Below, in pieces: positions 16,061 to 25,236 of a stretch of 36,865 nucleotides of DNA. A program made the position numbers and the translations under genes. Numbering within the stretch: position 1 is the stretch's first letter; each line of letters starts with the position of its first letter. The notes beneath the pieces were generated by a model that was not told where the DNA came from, did no database searches, and saw only the letters and a list, made by a program, of their open reading frames with translations. Source of the DNA: Clostridiales bacterium (GTDB lineage: Bacteria > Bacillota > Clostridia > Christensenellales > Borkfalkiaceae); the NCBI GenBank assembly GCA_022508245.1, contig JAFLVO010000009.1, forward strand, positions 1 through 36,865. The letters run 5' to 3'.

Positions 16061-16612
16061 TCATTTTTTGATTTTACGAACTATAATATTTACCGCTAAC
16101 TGACACTTGAAAATCAGGTAATCGTACAAAATGAAAAACACCGTACCGAGCGTGAAGATAAAGAGATATATATAGTCGTTTACTACCCTGTACACTTCGT
16201 CGGGCAGGAACGACCCGCCCAATATTCCGCCGAAAACGATAAAATACGAGGCGATAAGCGTACAGTCGAACCAAACGGCTTTGACGGCGAGCGCAAGCCA
16301 CTTGTTTATTTTAAACTTTTTTTGCAGAGCGTTTATAAGGGGGTGCAGTCCGAAAAACATAATAAACGGAACCAAGTCCCAAAAGCCTGCCGCCGCACCG
16401 AATATGAGAGCTAAAATGCAGGTGCCTATGTACGCCAGAAAATCGCCGAGATAGAAGTTTTTTGAAAGCGGCACCATGAGCGCAAGTATTCCGAACATAT
16501 AGCCCGTTACTATGAAAAGTCCGCTTAAAATGCCGAGCGACAGAAATATTACCGCCACTGCACAGGAAATGCCCGAGAGGGCTATCTGAAACGAACGGTT
16601 TTCTCTTTTCAT
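16061..16612 (-). CDS. Multi-pass membrane protein of unknown function
   Basis: A 183-residue integral membrane protein with about five or six hydrophobic segments and a basic C-terminus (IIVRKIKK). The size and the ISCAVAVIFLSLGIL start resemble ECF S-component-like membrane proteins, but no diagnostic motif is visible. It begins 3 nt after the stop of the J-like gene, so it is translated with it and the DUF5685 gene. That context suggests a shared envelope or assembly role, which is inference. Confidence 0.7.
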   Translation of the reverse strand: MKRENRSFQIALSGISCAVAVIFLSLGILSGLFIVTGYMFGILALMVPLSKNFYLGDFLAYIGTCILALIFGAAAGFWDLVPFIMFFGLHPLINALQKKFKINKWLALAVKAVWFDCTLIASYFIVFGGILGGSFLPDEVYRVVNDYIYLFIFTLGTVFFILYDYLIFKCQLAVNIIVRKIKK

Positions 16613-16615
16613 ACT

Positions 16616-17254
16616 TTATCGGCAGCAGGAGTTGCAGAACATATTCACGCACATATTGATGCACATACACTCTATGCAGGACGCGCAGAAATTTCCACCC
16701 ATCTGCGAATCGTCCCCGTACTCGTCCATGGTCTGTCCGCGGTAAACGCCCTCATTGGGGTTGCCGTTTGCGTTCTGTCCCATCTCGTTTTTATCGCGCT
16801 CGAGCTTTTCGTTGAGCTTACGGTAGGAATCTTTATATTTAGAATTATTCGGGTCCAGCTGAATGGCAATTTCAAGCTGTTTTTTGCTCTCGTTCATCCA
16901 GTTCTTGCGGTAGAAAACGACGCTTTGAAGATAGTGCCAGTGTGCAGTGCGCTCGTTGAAATTATCCAAAAGACGCTGCGCCTCCTGAATATTTCCGTCC
17001 TTTAACAACTCCTCGACCCTCTTATAAGAGTCGCCACTGTCGCCTTTTGTGTACGCACTTTCGTTTATCTCTCTTGTAAGCTCCTCATACGCGACCTGTA
17101 TTTTTGTAAGCATTGTGGCGGCATTGTTGCCCACCTCGCCGTCCATAAATCTCTCTTCAAGATATTTGGTGCGCAGTGCCTCGTAAGCGCTCTTAATATC
17201 CTCTAAAGTTGCGCCCTCGGAGAGCCCTAAAATTTCAAGATTCTTTTTGTCCAT
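16616..17254 (-). CDS. Degenerate J-domain / TPR protein with Cys-rich tail
   Basis: A 212-residue protein. Residues 4-62 resemble a DnaJ J domain (NLEILGLSEGATLEDIKSAYEALRTKYLEE), but the HPD tripeptide needed to stimulate DnaK is missing. Residues 75-155 look like TPR helices (IQEAQRLLDNFNERTAHWHYLQSVVFYRKNW). A Gly/Asn-rich linker leads to a tail with eight cysteines in the last 23 residues (CASC, CMC, CNSCC), probably a metal or lipid attachment site. The start overlaps the end of the DUF5685 gene by 20 nt, so the pair is coupled. Confidence 0.82.
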   Translation of the reverse strand: MDKKNLEILGLSEGATLEDIKSAYEALRTKYLEERFMDGEVGNNAATMLTKIQVAYEELTREINESAYTKGDSGDSYKRVEELLKDGNIQEAQRLLDNFNERTAHWHYLQSVVFYRKNWMNESKKQLEIAIQLDPNNSKYKDSYRKLNEKLERDKNEMGQNANGNPNEGVYRGQTMDEYGDDSQMGGNFCASCIECMCINMCVNMFCNSCCR

Positions 17255-18146
17255 TTAATCCTCCTTTCGCCACTGCGGAAATACCTTCGCTCTTTTTGTT
17301 CTTCCCGCACTCGCCGTAAAATATGGCGCGGGTTTTTACGGGTATACCGCGAAGAATTATATTGTCTGTTAAATCGTGATTAAAATAAAATTTAATGTTT
17401 AAAACGCTTCGGTGCATTTCGGCAAATATCATATCAAAGATAAATTTGAGCTCCTGCTCCCCCTTATTTACCGCCTCCGCGCGGGTGGGAGCCTTGTACG
17501 CGTTGTACAAAACGTTGTACCTGCCTTTTTTCACGTCCTTGTCGTAGTCGTCAAGGGCGTCGATTAAATACACCCATTTGCCGATATGATAGAAAAGGTT
17601 ATCGGTATGCTCTGTGGAAAAATCGCCTAAGATATACCTGCCCGCCTCCTTCATCATTGTTGCCGTGGGCTCGCAAGCCATATCTATGCTGTCGCAGTTC
17701 TGACTTTCGAGCGCAGACTGCTCTTTCATAAAACGCGAAATAATTTCGCCTATTATGGGGTGCTTTTTTATCGCCCTCTTATAGCCCGATTTATACAGGT
17801 GTCTTAAAATACCGCGCGCCTCGCCGTCTCGTTTGTCGTCGAGCAGTTTATAGTAGGTCAATACGGTATTCACACAGCCGAGCGCTATAGTCGTTTCGTC
17901 GGGCAGCGCCATAGGGCGGCGTTTGAACCAATGCATAACGCAACGCTGTTTTTTTATTTGTACGTCCTCGCCCTTGATATTATGAATAAGCGCCGAGGTA
18001 AACGCCATATCGTAAGTGAGCGCCGTGCGCGCCGTCTGCCCGCAGCCCTTTCCTATACTTTTGCAAAGTCCGCAATATAGCGCATTGTAAAGCGTTTCGT
18101 CCTTTTTGAAAAGATAGGGTGCGTCGGGGCTGATATAACCGAACAA
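17235..18146 (-). CDS. DUF5685 family protein
   Basis: A 303-residue protein of the DUF5685 type found in Clostridia; the function is unknown. Recognisable features are the opening FGYISPDAPYLFKKDE, ALYCGLCKSIGKGCGQTARTALTYDMAF with clustered cysteines, a CVMH segment, and GKWVYLIDALDDYDKDVKKGRYN near residues 206-228, an Asp-rich helix reminiscent of prenyl-synthase-like helical folds. The start is TTG at 18144-18146 because AGGAGG lies 5 nt before it; the longer open frame to 18176 has no ribosome site. It heads the DUF5685, J-like, membrane-protein set, about 60 bp after trpS. Confidence 0.82.
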   Translation of the reverse strand: MFGYISPDAPYLFKKDETLYNALYCGLCKSIGKGCGQTARTALTYDMAFTSALIHNIKGEDVQIKKQRCVMHWFKRRPMALPDETTIALGCVNTVLTYYKLLDDKRDGEARGILRHLYKSGYKRAIKKHPIIGEIISRFMKEQSALESQNCDSIDMACEPTATMMKEAGRYILGDFSTEHTDNLFYHIGKWVYLIDALDDYDKDVKKGRYNVLYNAYKAPTRAEAVNKGEQELKFIFDMIFAEMHRSVLNIKFYFNHDLTDNIILRGIPVKTRAIFYGECGKNKKSEGISAVAKGGLNGQKES

Positions 18147-18206
18147 ATTGACCTCCTCTATGGTAGTGCTGTGCAAAGCGCGGTTTTGCTTGCACCGTTA
18201 ATTATC

Positions 18207-19208
18207 TTATAATTGATAAAAGCCGATTTTTTTATAGACCTTTGAAAGGGTCTTATTTGCCGCGTAAGCCGCGCGTTCGGCTCCGCTTTTTAAGATATTG
18301 TTTAGATATTCTTTATCGGCAAGAATTTTTGCCTGTCTCTCCTGTATGGGTTTGAGCTTATCTGCAACAACCTCGCCGACGGCAAGCTTGAAGTCGCCGT
18401 AGCCCTTGCCTGCAAAGTCCTTTTGAGCCTCTTCTATGCTCTTGCCCGAAAATACCGAATAGATTGAAAGTAAATTCGAGACGCCGGGCTTATTTTCGGG
18501 GTCGTATAAAATTTCCGAGCCGCTGTCCGTCACCGCACGCTTGAATTTGCGGATAACCGCGTCTCTGTCGTCGGATAAAAATACCGAGCCGTTGGGGTTT
18601 TCGGCAGATTTCGACATTTTTTTCGCGGGTTCCAATAAATCGCAGATTTTTGCGCCGACCTTTAAATATACCCCCTCGGGGACCTTAAAGGTGGGCGTGT
18701 AGGCGTTGTTGAAACGAATTGCAATGTCGCGGGCAATTTCAAGGTGCTGTCTTTGGTCCAATCCCACGGGAACGACTTCGGTCTGATACAAAAGGATATC
18801 CGCAGCCATGAGCACGGGGTAGTCCATGAGCCCCATATTTATATTGTCTGCGTGTCGCGCGCTTTTATCCTTAAATTGCGTCATCCTCTGCATTTCGCCG
18901 ACATACGTGAAGGTATTCAGCGCCCAGCACAGCTCTGCATGCGCAGGCACGTTGGACTGAATATATAAAACGCACTTTTCGGGGTCTATTCCGCAGGCTA
19001 TATAGAGCGCAACGAGATTAAGCGTTCTTTGGCGAAGCTCAGCGGGAATTTGCCTGACCGTAATTGCGTGCATATCCGCTATAGAAAAGTAACAATTATA
19101 GTTATTCTGAAGCTCTACCCAATTCTGTATAGCCCCTATATAGTTGCCGATTGTAAGATTGTTGGTAGGCTGAACAGCCGAATATAATACCTTTTTGCTC
19201 TCTTCCAT
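18207..19208 (-). CDS. trpS: Tryptophanyl-tRNA synthetase
   Basis: A 333-residue class I aminoacyl-tRNA synthetase, the normal size. The HIGH-equivalent is in PTNNLTIGNYIGA (14-26), the Trp pocket has DMHAIT and GLDQRQHLEIARDIA, and the KMSKS loop is at 197-201 (KKMSKSAENPNGS). It charges tRNA-Trp in the cytoplasm. GAGG lies 7 nt before the ATG, and a promoter lies at 19226-19254. I see no T-box leader: the untranslated region is very short. The genes after it on the same strand may be co-transcribed. Confidence 0.96.
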   Translation of the reverse strand: MEESKKVLYSAVQPTNNLTIGNYIGAIQNWVELQNNYNCYFSIADMHAITVRQIPAELRQRTLNLVALYIACGIDPEKCVLYIQSNVPAHAELCWALNTFTYVGEMQRMTQFKDKSARHADNINMGLMDYPVLMAADILLYQTEVVPVGLDQRQHLEIARDIAIRFNNAYTPTFKVPEGVYLKVGAKICDLLEPAKKMSKSAENPNGSVFLSDDRDAVIRKFKRAVTDSGSEILYDPENKPGVSNLLSIYSVFSGKSIEEAQKDFAGKGYGDFKLAVGEVVADKLKPIQERQAKILADKEYLNNILKSGAERAAYAANKTLSKVYKKIGFYQL

Positions 19209-19225
19209 ATTTTACCTCTATTATA

Positions 19226-19254
19226 AGTGTACCACATAACCTTTAAAAAAGCAA
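19226..19254 (-). promoter_or_regulatory. trpS promoter
   Basis: TTGCTT, a 17-nt spacer and TACACT on the minus strand; a TATAAT just downstream could act as an alternative -10. The leader would be only 10-20 nt. Confidence 0.55.
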
Positions 19255-19303
19255 AGTTTTTTTATTCCGCTTGAAATTATCACTCAATTTGCATCATTTA
19301 TAC

Positions 19304-19337
19304 ACAAAAAAACACCGCGCACGGTGTCCGTGCGCGG
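19304..19337 (-). terminator. Terminator of thrC
   Basis: 10-bp arms CCGCGCACGG/CCGTGCGCGG around a 3-nt loop. On the minus strand they are followed by TGTTTTTTT. Confidence 0.85.
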
Positions 19338-19355
19338 CTTTAAATCTATAATAAA

Positions 19356-20837
19356 CTATTTGCTTATAAAATTCAAGACTTCGTTAAACATCTTGTCCAC
19401 GGTTACCGTAGCCGTAAAGCGCGGGGTCTTGTCCTTTAAGTCCTTTAAACACTTGGGCACGGCCATTGCGGTTGCGGCGTGAAGCCTTTTAATGCCTTTG
19501 AAGCTGTCCTTTACGTCGTTGCCGGTCACGGCGTACAGCACGTCCTGCGGGAACTTGTATGGATTGGCGGTGGATACGATAATCATATCCGTTTCGTCCT
19601 TTTTGTTCTTTTCGAACCAGTCGTAGGCAACCTTCATAGCACAGCCCGTGTTGGTATCCATGGTGTAGCCCGCCTCTTCGAAAATGTTGTACATAGCCTC
19701 CACGCAGGTGTCCTCGTTGGCAAAACCGCCGTCGAAAATCCCGGAGATATCCTGTAATTCCTCGGGTGTAATCTCGTACTTGCCCGTCTTTTTGAGCTCT
19801 GCCATTCTTTTTGCCGTGAGCTTGGTATTCCTGCCCGAAATTTCAAATATCAGCCTTTCAAGATTAGAGGATAAAAGTATATCCATTGAAGGCGAAGTCG
19901 TCTTTACAAGCTCGCGGTTCATATCGTACACGCCGGTCTTGAAGAAATCGCACAACACGTTATTCAAATTGGTGGCGCAGTGCAGTCTTCTTATAGGCAG
20001 ACCCATTTTAAGTGCGTAGTACCCTGCCAAAACGTTGCCGAAGTTGCCCGTGGGAACGGTAAAATCAATCTTGGTACCCATTTCTATCTGCCCCGAGGAG
20101 ACCATATCGAGGTACGCCGAGAAATAGTAGGCAATCTGCGGAGCAAGCTGACCGAAGTTGAGGGAGTTTGCAGAGCAAAGCACTACGCCATTTTCTTTGA
20201 GCTGTTCGCCGTACTCCGCGCTTGCAAGGATTTCCTTGACCGCCGTCTGACAGTCGTCAAAACTGCCCTTAACTCCAACCACGTTTACGTTTTTTCCGTC
20301 CTGCGTGCACATATGCAATTTTTGAATTTTAGAAACGCCGTCCAAGGGGTAGAACACAATGACGCGAACGCCCTCTGCATCCTTAAACCCTTCGAGCGCG
20401 GCTTTGCCCGTGTCGCCCGAGGTTGCAACGAGTACTAAAACCTCTTCCTTTATGCCCGCTATATCGCACCCCTTCCTCAAAAGATAGGGAAATACGCTAA
20501 GAGCTATATCCTTAAACGCGCAGGTGGGACCGTGCCAAAGCTCGAGCATATACACGCCGTCGTCAAGCTTAACGAGGGGCGCGGGGTCGCCTTCGAACTT
20601 CCCGTATGCACTCTCAAGAGCGGATAAAAGCTCCTTATTATCGTACTCGGTAAAATATTTGGAAAGCACCTTGTGGGCGCGCTCGGGATAGCTCATAGAG
20701 AGCATCTCTTCAAGCTCCGCCTCCGTAATTACGGGGAATTTTTCGGGCACGAAAAGCCCGCCGTTTGCGGCAAGCCCCTGAACGACAGCCTGTGCGCCGT
20801 TTACCTTTTCTCCCCCTCTCGTGCTTACGAATTTCAT
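19356..20837 (-). CDS. thrC: Threonine synthase
   Basis: A 493-residue PLP enzyme converting O-phosphohomoserine to threonine. It belongs to the longer class of threonine synthases, as shown by the N-terminal MKFVSTRGG and the length. Lys109 in CAFKDIA binds PLP; ATSGDTGKAAL and SANSLNFGQLAPQIAYYF are further family blocks. Other threonine genes are not in the window. AGAGG lies 8 nt before the ATG. It follows the small P-loop gene, with a terminator hairpin between them. Confidence 0.95.
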   Translation of the reverse strand: MKFVSTRGGEKVNGAQAVVQGLAANGGLFVPEKFPVITEAELEEMLSMSYPERAHKVLSKYFTEYDNKELLSALESAYGKFEGDPAPLVKLDDGVYMLELWHGPTCAFKDIALSVFPYLLRKGCDIAGIKEEVLVLVATSGDTGKAALEGFKDAEGVRVIVFYPLDGVSKIQKLHMCTQDGKNVNVVGVKGSFDDCQTAVKEILASAEYGEQLKENGVVLCSANSLNFGQLAPQIAYYFSAYLDMVSSGQIEMGTKIDFTVPTGNFGNVLAGYYALKMGLPIRRLHCATNLNNVLCDFFKTGVYDMNRELVKTTSPSMDILLSSNLERLIFEISGRNTKLTAKRMAELKKTGKYEITPEELQDISGIFDGGFANEDTCVEAMYNIFEEAGYTMDTNTGCAMKVAYDWFEKNKKDETDMIIVSTANPYKFPQDVLYAVTGNDVKDSFKGIKRLHAATAMAVPKCLKDLKDKTPRFTATVTVDKMFNEVLNFISK

Positions 20838-20861
20838 AAATTTAGCCTCTTTTTTACTAAA

Positions 20862-20890
20862 AGCGGCGGCATATAATAGACGCCGCCGCT
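20862..20890 (-). terminator. Hairpin between the P-loop gene and thrC
   Basis: 9-bp arms AGCGGCGGC/GCCGCCGCT around an 11-nt loop. The minus-strand tail is TTTAG and then A-rich, so termination may be partial. The loop holds TATTATAT, a possible -10 for thrC. Confidence 0.55.
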
Positions 20891-20904
20891 TTATTTACTT
20901 GAAA

Positions 20905-21312
20905 TTAAAGATATTTCTTGACAAAATCGGGAAGGTCTTCTTCCGCGCAGCTACACGTTACGGTTATGGTTATATCGTTTTCGGTTGAAATCTTATCCAA
21001 CAGATAGAATATACCCGCAAGCTCCGAAACGCTCTTACCCGTGATACGGGAAATTCCGTCTATGTAAATATATTCGTGGTCGCTGTTGCACGCCGCAACA
21101 CCTTTTACAAAGCCGCAAAGCGCATCCTCGCCCGCAACTGCCCAATCTGTGATGTCGATAAAGCGAACGTTTCTTGCTACGTCATACATGCATCTTTTAT
21201 TGTCGGTAATGAACACGCTTAAACCTTTTGCGTCCTGTGCGTTTGTGTTTGCCGCATCTATGAGCAGCTTGGTCTTACCCGTTCCTTTTGAGCCGTAAAT
21301 AATTTTAATCAT
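20905..21312 (-). CDS. Small P-loop ATP-binding protein
   Basis: A 135-residue protein with Walker A GSKGTGKT (7-14) and a Walker B-like strand YIYIDGIS near residues 82-89. It is too short for an ABC or AAA+ protein and has no other catalytic domain. Similar one-domain ATPases of unknown function are common in Clostridia. Its neighbours (thrC, aminotransferase) give no clear role. GGAGG precedes the ATG. Confidence 0.72.
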   Translation of the reverse strand: MIKIIYGSKGTGKTKLLIDAANTNAQDAKGLSVFITDNKRCMYDVARNVRFIDITDWAVAGEDALCGFVKGVAACNSDHEYIYIDGISRITGKSVSELAGIFYLLDKISTENDITITVTCSCAEEDLPDFVKKYL

Positions 21313-21410
21313 TAAAAATCCTCCTAATAAGCATAAAACTTATCATACTACTATTCTATCAGCTATCGGTGCAAATTTCAACACTTTTAAAAATAAATTT
21401 CCAAATAAAT

Positions 21411-22613
21411 TTATTTACACTCTTTTACAAAGTCCGAAATTTTGTCAAGTCCCTCGGCAATATCCTCTTTGGAAAGGGCGTAAGAGAGGCGAACTGTTGT
21501 ATCGTCGCCGAAGCAAACGCCGGGGGTTAAGGCAACCTTTTTGTGCTCTAATAAAAGATTTGCTACGTCTAAACTTCCGTTAATTTTAACACCGTTATAA
21601 GTTTTTCCGTAGAGGCTTTCGCAGAGCAGCATTACGTAGAACGCACCGTCGGGCTTTACGTAGCCAAGACCCAAAGACTTCATTCCTTCGAGCTTTTCAA
21701 GCATGAAATTTCTTCTATCCTTGAACACCTCTACCATCTTTTGCATGGCAGTAGCGTCCCCTTCGAGGGCGGCAATCGTTGCGTACTGCGTCATAGTGTT
21801 TACGTTGGAGGTTGCGTGGCTTTGGAAAGAAGATATAGCCTTAGCAACATTTTGCGGGCAGGCGAGATATCCAAGTCTCCAACCCGTCATAGCGTAGCTC
21901 TTGGAAACGCCGTTTACAACTACCGTCAGCTCCTTCATCTTGGGAGATGCGCTTGCAATCGAAAAGTGCTTTTGATTGCCGTATATGAGTTTTTCGTAAA
22001 TTTCGTCCGAGAGAACGCAGATGTTGTGCTTTTCGCAGACCTTGGCAATTTCACGGATTTCGCTTTCCGAATACACCGTACCTGTGGGGTTGCAAGGGCT
22101 GTTGAAGATAAGCATCTTCGTGCGGGGAGTTATTGCGCTTTCAAGCTGCCCCGCCGTAAACTTGTAGCCGCTTTCGGGCGTTGTGGATATGTACTTGGGC
22201 TCGCCGCCGCAGCTTTTAACTACCTCGGGATAGGTAAGCCAATAGGGCTTGGGTATGAGAACCTCGTCGCCAGGATTTATGATTGCAAACAGCGCGTTGA
22301 AAATGGAGTGCTTTGCTCCGTTGGAGACGATTATCTGCGAGGGGTCGTATTCAAGATTATTGTCCTCTTTGAATTTTTTGGCAATGGACTTCTTGAGCGC
22401 GGGCAGACCTGCCGCAGCAACGTACTTAGTGTAGCCCTTGTCAAGCGCGTCCTTCGCCGCCTGAATTATGTGCTCGGGAGTGTTGAAATCGGGTTCGCCG
22501 ACGCCGAAATTTATAACCTTTTCACCTGCTGCCTTCAGCTCGTTCGCCTTTGCGGAAATTGCAAGGGTCATCGAGGGAGAGATTGCCGATACTTTTTTAG
22601 ATACTTCAATCAT
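21411..22613 (-). CDS. Class I/II aminotransferase, aspartate type
   Basis: A 400-residue PLP-dependent enzyme, most like bacterial aspartate aminotransferases of subgroup Ib. Lys238 in SKSYAMTGWRLGY binds PLP. Asn174 (NPTG), Asp203 (SDEIYEK) and the late VRLSYA Arg are the other landmarks. It transfers the amino group between aspartate and 2-oxoglutarate; some members also accept aromatic amino acids or prephenate, which cannot be excluded. GAGG lies 7 nt before the ATG. Confidence 0.9.
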   Translation of the reverse strand: MIEVSKKVSAISPSMTLAISAKANELKAAGEKVINFGVGEPDFNTPEHIIQAAKDALDKGYTKYVAAAGLPALKKSIAKKFKEDNNLEYDPSQIIVSNGAKHSIFNALFAIINPGDEVLIPKPYWLTYPEVVKSCGGEPKYISTTPESGYKFTAGQLESAITPRTKMLIFNSPCNPTGTVYSESEIREIAKVCEKHNICVLSDEIYEKLIYGNQKHFSIASASPKMKELTVVVNGVSKSYAMTGWRLGYLACPQNVAKAISSFQSHATSNVNTMTQYATIAALEGDATAMQKMVEVFKDRRNFMLEKLEGMKSLGLGYVKPDGAFYVMLLCESLYGKTYNGVKINGSLDVANLLLEHKKVALTPGVCFGDDTTVRLSYALSKEDIAEGLDKISDFVKECK

Positions 22614-22693
22614 AATATACCTCGTTTATTTTGATTGTCTTAATTATACATTCCTTCTGACGATTTGGCAACTGAATTTCTGCAAATAAACAA

Positions 22694-22728
22694 ATACGGT
22701 GCAAAAGGAAGTTTCTTTTGCACCGTAT
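22694..22728 (-). terminator. Terminator of the feo operon
   Basis: 14-bp arms starting ATACGGTGC and ending GCACCGTAT, with a 7-nt loop. The minus-strand tail is T-rich (TTTGTTTATTT). Confidence 0.75.
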
Positions 22729-22752
22729 CCGTATTAAAAACAGAAGTATGGA

Positions 22753-22905
22753 TTATTTGTTTTTAGTGCAGTGCGGGCAGCTTGAACAGCTTCCGCAGTC
22801 ACAGCAACAGCCCTTGTGCTTTACCTTTCTGTATATGAGATACGCGATTACGCCCGCTACCGCCGCGCAGACCACGCATAAAACTACAATATCAACAGCC
22901 CCCAT
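22753..22905 (-). CDS. FeoB-associated Cys-rich membrane protein
   Basis: A 50-residue peptide missed by a 60-residue cutoff. It starts MGAVDIVVLCVVCAAVAGVI, has one membrane helix (about residues 4-24), a basic turn (YRKVKHKG), and a Cys-rich tail with CCCDCGSC and CPHC. This is the layout of the FeoB_associated family encoded after feoB in many Firmicutes. It probably supports ferrous-iron transport; the mechanism is not established. The ribosome site AAAAAGGAG overlaps the end of feoB, and the start is 3 nt after the feoB stop. Confidence 0.88.
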   Translation of the reverse strand: MGAVDIVVLCVVCAAVAGVIAYLIYRKVKHKGCCCDCGSCSSCPHCTKNK

Positions 22906-22908
22906 AAA

Positions 22909-25236
22909 TTACTCCTTTTTGCTATTTTTACGCTTAAAAATGCCGAATATGTCGAATTTGCCTATATTTCTCAAAACTATGAATGTAGTTACAACGGCTG
23001 CGACGGCGAGCCAGATAAAGAGCGTCCACCACCACTGACCGATAGTATAGACGGCCGCAGAGATAACATAACTTGCAACCAGCCAAAAAAGTAGCGTCCA
23101 CTTGAACTTGCCTTCAGGCAATTCGGCTTTTGCGGTTGCGCAGGCGGCAAAGCAGGGAATTGTCGTCATATTGAATGCGATAAACGCAATTATTGCCGCG
23201 CCGGACATACCCGTTGCAGAAACCATAGCCGCCGCGTCAGCAACGCCGTCAATTCCCGCAAGCGTATCGCCTACAACTATTCCGTCCACGCTCGCACCGA
23301 GAGCCGCTATACAGCCCGCAAGAGTTGCAAAGGTTGCTATTACGTTTTCCTTTGCCACGAGTCCCGTGATTGCCGCAACAGCGAACACCCAGCCGAATTC
23401 GCCGAGCTGTGAGCCGAATCCAAGCGGCGTAAACAGAGGCTGGACGAGCATACCCAAAGAGGCTAAAATAGATTGATTCATTTCTTCGTCGGAAAGATAC
23501 CGCCAATTCCAGCTCAAATGCGAGAACAGCCAGATTATTACCGTTGACGCAAAAATTATTGTAAACGCCTTTTTGACGAAGTGCTTTGTCTTATCCCACA
23601 GATGCAGCATAAGGTTTTTGAACCCCGGCAGGTGGTATGCGGGAAGCTCCATAATGAACGGAGGCGTCTCGCCCTTTAAGGTCGTATTTCTCATCAGGAG
23701 TACGCACACGATAGCCGAAACTATGCCTAAAAGGTACATGCTGTAAGTTATTACGTCTACGTTGCCGAGCCCCGCCATTGCGCAGAGTGCACCGCCGCAC
23801 GCGGTAAGTATGGGAAGCTTAGCCCCGCAAGAGAAGAAAGGAATTACTCTTATAGTTGCCGTGCGCTCCTTGTCGTCGGCAAGTGTTCGGGTGTTGATTG
23901 CCGCGGGAACGGAGCAGCCGAAGCCCATAATCATGGGCATAAACGCTCTGCCCGAGAGTCCGAAACGGCGGAAAATTCTGTCTAACACGAACGCAATTCT
24001 CGCCATATAGCCCGTGTCCTCCAAAATAGAGAAGAACATAAACAGCACGAGTATTTGAGGCAAAAACCCGAGTACGGCGAAAATTCCGCCGAGCACGCCG
24101 TCGCCGATAAGCCCCGTTGCCCATTCTGCCGCACCGCCGTTTTCCATGAGTGTTATTACGCCGTCCGAGATGTGGTCCAAAAAGAGGTTTAATAAATTAG
24201 TGAGTATCACACCTGGAGAATAGACCGCGCCGTCGTAGAACACGGCAAGTAACTCCACCCAGAAATTATTGTACTCTATCTCGCCGTTTTCAAGTTCGGT
24301 CGCAAGCCCGCAGTCTACGAGCGAGGGCATCCACGCCTGATTTTCGGTAAAGCCGTTGAGATAGAAAAGGTTTTCCGAGAAAGTGAAATGGAAAATAAAG
24401 AAAAGTATTACTATGAATATGGGAATAGCCCACACTCTGTGCGTCAAAACCCTGTCAATTTTGTCCGATTTCGTCAGCGCCTGTTTGTTTTTCTTTACTT
24501 TGACCGCCGAAAGATTTGCCGATATGTACTTGTATCTCTCGTCCGCGATGACGGCTTCCAGGTCCTCGCCTGCCGCCGCCTTTTCGCCTACTGCCTTTGC
24601 GCCCGAACGCTGCAGCTCGAGCTCGTCGTTTTCAAGTAGCTTTACCGCGTGGAAAAGGGGCGAGGAAACTTCCTCCGCTTTATAGTACGCAACCGCACAT
24701 TCAAGCTGCCGCTCAAGCGCGCCTGTTAAAACAGAAGTTCCCTTTCTCTCCGCGGGCATTTCAATGGCTTTGTCCATAAGCTCTTTAATGCCCGTACCCT
24801 TAATTGCAGAAATTGCAACTACGGGCACGCCGAGTTTTTGTTCAAGGGTTTTAGCGTCAACTTTATCGCCGACCTTTTCAACCTCGTCCATCATATTGAG
24901 TGCAATAATGACGGGAACGTCCATCTCCAAAAGCTGAGTTGTGAGATAGAGGTTGCGCTCCAGATTTGTTGCGTCGACTATGTTGATTATTGCCGAGGGG
25001 TGTTCATCAAGTATATAGTTGCGCGAGATTACCTCTTCGGGGGTGTAGGGCGAAAGCGAATAGATGCCAGGCAAGTCGATAACAGATACCTGCTCCTTTC
25101 CGCCCTTGTAAATTCCCTCGCGCTTATCCACCGTTACGCCCGGCCAGTTGCCTACGTGCGCCGTGGAGCCCGTGAGCGCGTTGAAAAGAGTAGTTTTTCC
25201 GCAGTTTGGATTGCCGGCTAATGCAAAGTTTTTCAT
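22909..25236 (-). CDS. feoB: Ferrous iron transport protein B
   Basis: A 775-residue Fe(II) transporter. The N-terminal GTPase domain has G1 GNPNCGKTT (8-16), the switch region GNWPGVTVDK, G3 DLPG and G4 NMMD. The membrane core follows from about residue 265, with two Gate-type halves. Cysteines in MGFGCSVPA and FFSCGAKLPI match the conserved pore region. The ATG at 25236 overlaps the feoA stop (ATGA), so feoB is coupled to feoA; a seven-residue upstream extension is possible but lacks support. It is the third gene of feoA-feoA-feoB-Cys-rich peptide. Confidence 0.95.
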   Translation of the reverse strand: MKNFALAGNPNCGKTTLFNALTGSTAHVGNWPGVTVDKREGIYKGGKEQVSVIDLPGIYSLSPYTPEEVISRNYILDEHPSAIINIVDATNLERNLYLTTQLLEMDVPVIIALNMMDEVEKVGDKVDAKTLEQKLGVPVVAISAIKGTGIKELMDKAIEMPAERKGTSVLTGALERQLECAVAYYKAEEVSSPLFHAVKLLENDELELQRSGAKAVGEKAAAGEDLEAVIADERYKYISANLSAVKVKKNKQALTKSDKIDRVLTHRVWAIPIFIVILFFIFHFTFSENLFYLNGFTENQAWMPSLVDCGLATELENGEIEYNNFWVELLAVFYDGAVYSPGVILTNLLNLFLDHISDGVITLMENGGAAEWATGLIGDGVLGGIFAVLGFLPQILVLFMFFSILEDTGYMARIAFVLDRIFRRFGLSGRAFMPMIMGFGCSVPAAINTRTLADDKERTATIRVIPFFSCGAKLPILTACGGALCAMAGLGNVDVITYSMYLLGIVSAIVCVLLMRNTTLKGETPPFIMELPAYHLPGFKNLMLHLWDKTKHFVKKAFTIIFASTVIIWLFSHLSWNWRYLSDEEMNQSILASLGMLVQPLFTPLGFGSQLGEFGWVFAVAAITGLVAKENVIATFATLAGCIAALGASVDGIVVGDTLAGIDGVADAAAMVSATGMSGAAIIAFIAFNMTTIPCFAACATAKAELPEGKFKWTLLFWLVASYVISAAVYTIGQWWWTLFIWLAVAAVVTTFIVLRNIGKFDIFGIFKRKNSKKE

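Noticed and set aside
19209-19260. T-box leader for trpS
   Set aside because: The promoter lies 18-46 bp before the start codon, and no T-box sequence or antiterminator fits in the leader.
21741-22634. 297-residue plus-strand open frame antisense to the aminotransferase
   Set aside because: It lies wholly opposite a clear PLP enzyme, and its protein has no recognisable domain or ribosome site.
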